NCBI RefSeq assembly: GCF_008727795.1
Contig: NZ_CP044223.1
Location: forward strand, 1 to 43,759
Reading direction: 5' to 3'
DNA: 43,759 nt
Source: Nitrincola iocasae
GTDB lineage: Bacteria > Pseudomonadota > Gammaproteobacteria > Pseudomonadales > Balneatricaceae
Shown here piece after piece: positions 41,484-43,759 of the stretch. Under the pieces are notes generated by a model, which worked only from the letters and a program-made list of their open reading frames with translations, searched no databases and was not told the DNA's origin. The translations under genes and the position numbers were made by a program. Position 1 is the stretch's first letter, and each line of letters opens with the position of its first letter.

Positions 41484-41726
41484 TTAGCCCTCCTTGTCAT
41501 CCTCTGGTACTGTCGCGTCTACCAGGTCCGCGTCACTTTCGGCGGCGTCCTCTTCTGACAGTGCATCCTCAACAAACGCCCCTACGGTTTCGGCCTCTTC
41601 CGGGTCAAACTCGGTTTGATAGCCAGGGGTCATTGCGTCATCCAGCTTTTCGCGCAAGGCTTCGGCTGCATTCGCCTGGTCGTCAAAAGTGCTCTGTTCC
41701 AGGTTGTCATTGGTTTGTGTAGTCAT
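41484..41726 (-). CDS. traD: TraD-position acidic protein, 80 residues
   Basis: A very acidic protein (MTTQTNDNLEQSTFDDQANA, EEDAAESDADLVDATVPEDD) between traE and traC, the place of traD in RP4. RP4 TraD is longer as far as I recall, so the assignment rests on position. RBS GGAGTAATACCC is clear. Role in transfer unknown; three bases separate it from traC. Confidence 0.7.
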   Translation of the reverse strand: MTTQTNDNLEQSTFDDQANAAEALREKLDDAMTPGYQTEFDPEEAETVGAFVEDALSEEDAAESDADLVDATVPEDDKEG

Positions 41727-41731
41727 GGGTA

Positions 41732-43759
41732 TTACTCCTTGTCGGTATTGTTGCGTCCCTTGCTGTAGTTGGGACGGCCTTTAACATCGGGATAGGTCTG
41801 CTTGCAGGTCGGGTAATTGGAGCACCCCCACCAAAAGTGACCTTTCTTCTTCGGTAGTGGTCGGCGGGACAAGCCAGCCCCGCACGACATGCACTTGAAT
41901 ACATCGGAAACCGGGGCCGCCTCTTTGCCGCCTGCAATAGCAACCGCGCCGTCATTGGCTTTGGCAACCTGCTCCCTAATAAACGCCTCTTGTTTGGTGA
42001 TAAACGCAGCCAAGTCAGCTTTGCCCGATTCAACGCTTTGCAGCATTCGTTCATAAAGGGCAGTAAGCACCGGGCTTTTCACTACTTCCGGCAGGGCGTC
42101 GATCATGCTTCGGCCCAAGGTAGTGCTAATAATTTGCTTGCCCTTAGTCTCCAGATAATTGCGGCGCTTTAATTCGGAAATGATGGATGCCCGCGTTGCC
42201 TCGGTGCCGATCCCGTCACCTTCGCGCAGCATCTTCTTGTGCTGTGGGTCAGTAACAAAGCGGTGAATATTCACCATTGCAGTGATCAACGTACCTTCGG
42301 TGAATCGAGCCGGTGGCTTCGTCTTGGCGTCCCTTCTTGCGGCTTGGCCGCAAGTAATCGCGTCACCTTGGCCCATCTTGGGGAGTGACTGGCTTTCGTC
42401 GTCCTGATCGCTGTCGTCCTCGTCTGAATTGTCCAGGTACACGTCATGCCAGCCGCTTTTAGTGACTACTTTGCCTTTTGCGCTAAACGTCTCGCCTTCA
42501 ACATCGACGGTAACGGTCGTGCTCATAAACTCATGAACCGGGTAAAACTGTGCCAGGTATGCCCGCACAACCAGGTCATAGATATTGCGCTCTTTGTCAT
42601 TGAGCTTGTTTAGATCGCCTTTGTGCATCGTCGGGATAATCCCGTGGTGCGCCGACACCTTTTTATCGTTCCAGGTACGGGACCGGATACTGGTATCCGC
42701 TCCATCAACAATGGACGCCAGGCTAGGGTTCACAGCTTTTACCGATGCCAGCACGTCCGGGGCGTCTGCAAATTGAGATTCCGGCAAGTAAGCACAATCG
42801 GTTCGTGGGTATGTGGTCAGCTTGTGTGTCTCGTACAATGACTGACAGGTTTTAAGCACGTCCTCGGCGCTATAACCGAAGCGTTTTGACGCCAGGGCGG
42901 TCATGTCGGACAGGCTGAATGTCAGCGGGTGATTTTGCTTTTTGGCTTCCTGCTTGTATTCGCTGATAGAGCCAGGCTTACCAGTGAGCGATTCAACCAA
43001 GGCATTCGCAACGGCAGTGTCTACAAGCCTGCCTTCCGCATCGAGGCCCGCTTGATCTTCTTTTGCCTTCCAGCTCGCCCAAAAAGCGCCGTTCGGGTGC
43101 TGAATTTCGGCACGAATAGTGTGGAAGGGCACCGCCTTGAATGACTCAATTTCGCGGTCCCTGGTAACAACCAGGGCAAGTGTAGGGGTTTGCACTCGTC
43201 CAACGGTCAACAACGCCCTGGAGCCGCCCCGCTGCGCTCTCAGGGTATAAGCACGGGACAGGTTCATACCAATAAGCCAGTCAGCCTTGCCGCGCCCTTC
43301 GGCAGCGTCTGCAAAGCCGTGGTATTCCTGGTTGTCTTTCATGTTCGCCAGTGCTCGCTTAACGGATACCGAGTCAATGGCGTTCGACCAATAGCGGATC
43401 ACCGGCTTTTTGTTATTGAAGTGCTCCAGCAGTTCATCAACCAGTAACTGGCCCTCACGGTCGGGGTCGCCAGCGTTCACGATTTGCGATGCGGATTTAA
43501 GCAGACCTCCGATAACTCGAACCTGTTTCTTGGCGTCATCCTTGGGCCTTAAAATCCATTCATCCGGGATAATTGGCAGTTCATCAACGCGCCAAATTTT
43601 GCGGCCCTTGTCATTTGTTGGCACATCATCAGGGGTGTATTCATCAGGCCCGGCTTGCTCCAGCATGTGGCCGAAACACCAGGTAACTTTGTCACCGCCG
43701 CATTCAATGTAACCGTCACCCTTTCCGGTAACGCCTAGCTCGGCGGCAATGGCTTTTGC
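41732..43759 (-). CDS. traE: TraE, type IA topoisomerase (topoisomerase III-like), main part
   Basis: The part in this stretch is 675 residues; the first 11 are at 33-1. It has the TOPRIM acidic motif NAGDPDREGQLLVDELL, the gating region GRGKADWLIGMNLSRAYTLR, and the active-site Tyr in LTTYPRTDCAYLPE. A C-terminal zinc ribbon has FKCMSCGAG and WWGCSNYPTCKQTY. It is related to TopB and unlinks DNA strands; in RP4 TraE is not essential for transfer. It is intact, with no frame break. traD follows after 5 bases. Confidence 0.95.
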   Translation of the reverse strand, partial: AKAIAAELGVTGKGDGYIECGGDKVTWCFGHMLEQAGPDEYTPDDVPTNDKGRKIWRVDELPIIPDEWILRPKDDAKKQVRVIGGLLKSASQIVNAGDPDREGQLLVDELLEHFNNKKPVIRYWSNAIDSVSVKRALANMKDNQEYHGFADAAEGRGKADWLIGMNLSRAYTLRAQRGGSRALLTVGRVQTPTLALVVTRDREIESFKAVPFHTIRAEIQHPNGAFWASWKAKEDQAGLDAEGRLVDTAVANALVESLTGKPGSISEYKQEAKKQNHPLTFSLSDMTALASKRFGYSAEDVLKTCQSLYETHKLTTYPRTDCAYLPESQFADAPDVLASVKAVNPSLASIVDGADTSIRSRTWNDKKVSAHHGIIPTMHKGDLNKLNDKERNIYDLVVRAYLAQFYPVHEFMSTTVTVDVEGETFSAKGKVVTKSGWHDVYLDNSDEDDSDQDDESQSLPKMGQGDAITCGQAARRDAKTKPPARFTEGTLITAMVNIHRFVTDPQHKKMLREGDGIGTEATRASIISELKRRNYLETKGKQIISTTLGRSMIDALPEVVKSPVLTALYERMLQSVESGKADLAAFITKQEAFIREQVAKANDGAVAIAGGKEAAPVSDVFKCMSCGAGLSRRPLPKKKGHFWWGCSNYPTCKQTYPDVKGRPNYSKGRNNTDKE

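Overview
This window reads as a complete circular broad-host-range conjugative plasmid of the IncP-1 (RK2/RP4-like) family, linearised inside traE. The first 11 codons of traE lie on the minus strand at 33..1 and the gene continues without loss of frame from position 43759 downward, so the two window ends join seamlessly. The assignment to IncP-1 rests on gene order, on recognisable RP4-type proteins (TraI, TraJ, TraK, TraL, KorA, KorB, IncC, KfrA, TrfA, TrbA to TrbP, TraC), on an RP4-type nic site, on TrfA iterons of the TGACACTTGAGGGGC type, and on KorB (TTTAGCSGCTAAA) and KorC (TAGGGC...GCCCTA) operators. The host cannot be read from the sequence; a Gram-negative, probably gamma- or betaproteobacterial, environmental or wastewater origin is inferred from the family and from the qnrS cargo.

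Layout. 51-5176: leftward transfer genes traF, traG, traI (with traH inside it) and traJ; traI, traG and traF all carry frameshifts. 5177-5524: oriT. 5525-7118: rightward traK-traL-traM. 7169-10343: leftward kfrC, kfrB, kfrA and a small ORF. 10424-12513: central control operon korA-incC-korB. 12619-15288: kleE, kleA, korC, klcB and klcA. 15409-17856: two small genes, then a zinc-ribbon gene split by a 1394-bp element that carries a qnrS2-like quinolone-resistance gene. 17954-18785: oriV. 18836-20362: trfA and ssb. 20461-33779: trbA and the mating-pair-formation operon trbB to trbP. 33793-35686: an OmpA-like gene and four small genes. 35707-36470: resolvase gene parA and a small partner, with a possible res region upstream. 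36615-38303: a lipoprotein, a DnaQ-like exonuclease and two small genes. 38319-43759 and 33-1: traC primase, traD and traE topoisomerase.

How it works together. Replication uses TrfA acting on iterons at oriV. KorA, KorB and KorC repress the control, replication and kle/klc promoters from matching operators, and TrbA probably controls the trb promoter. IncC, KorB and KfrA serve partition and stability. Transfer starts at oriT with TraI, TraJ, TraK and TraH, and DNA leaves through TraG and the Trb channel. Apart from the qnrS element the plasmid is nearly bare backbone, with no integron, IS or other resistance gene recognised.

Main points for a second look: (1) the qnrS element has ends that match Tn7-type TnsB-binding arrays, begins with TGT and ends with ACA, and is flanked by a perfect 5-bp duplication TCTGG; removing it and one duplication copy restores a 101-codon zinc-ribbon gene in frame. 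(2) Eight frameshifts cluster in traI, traG and traF, while I found none in the other 39 kb.
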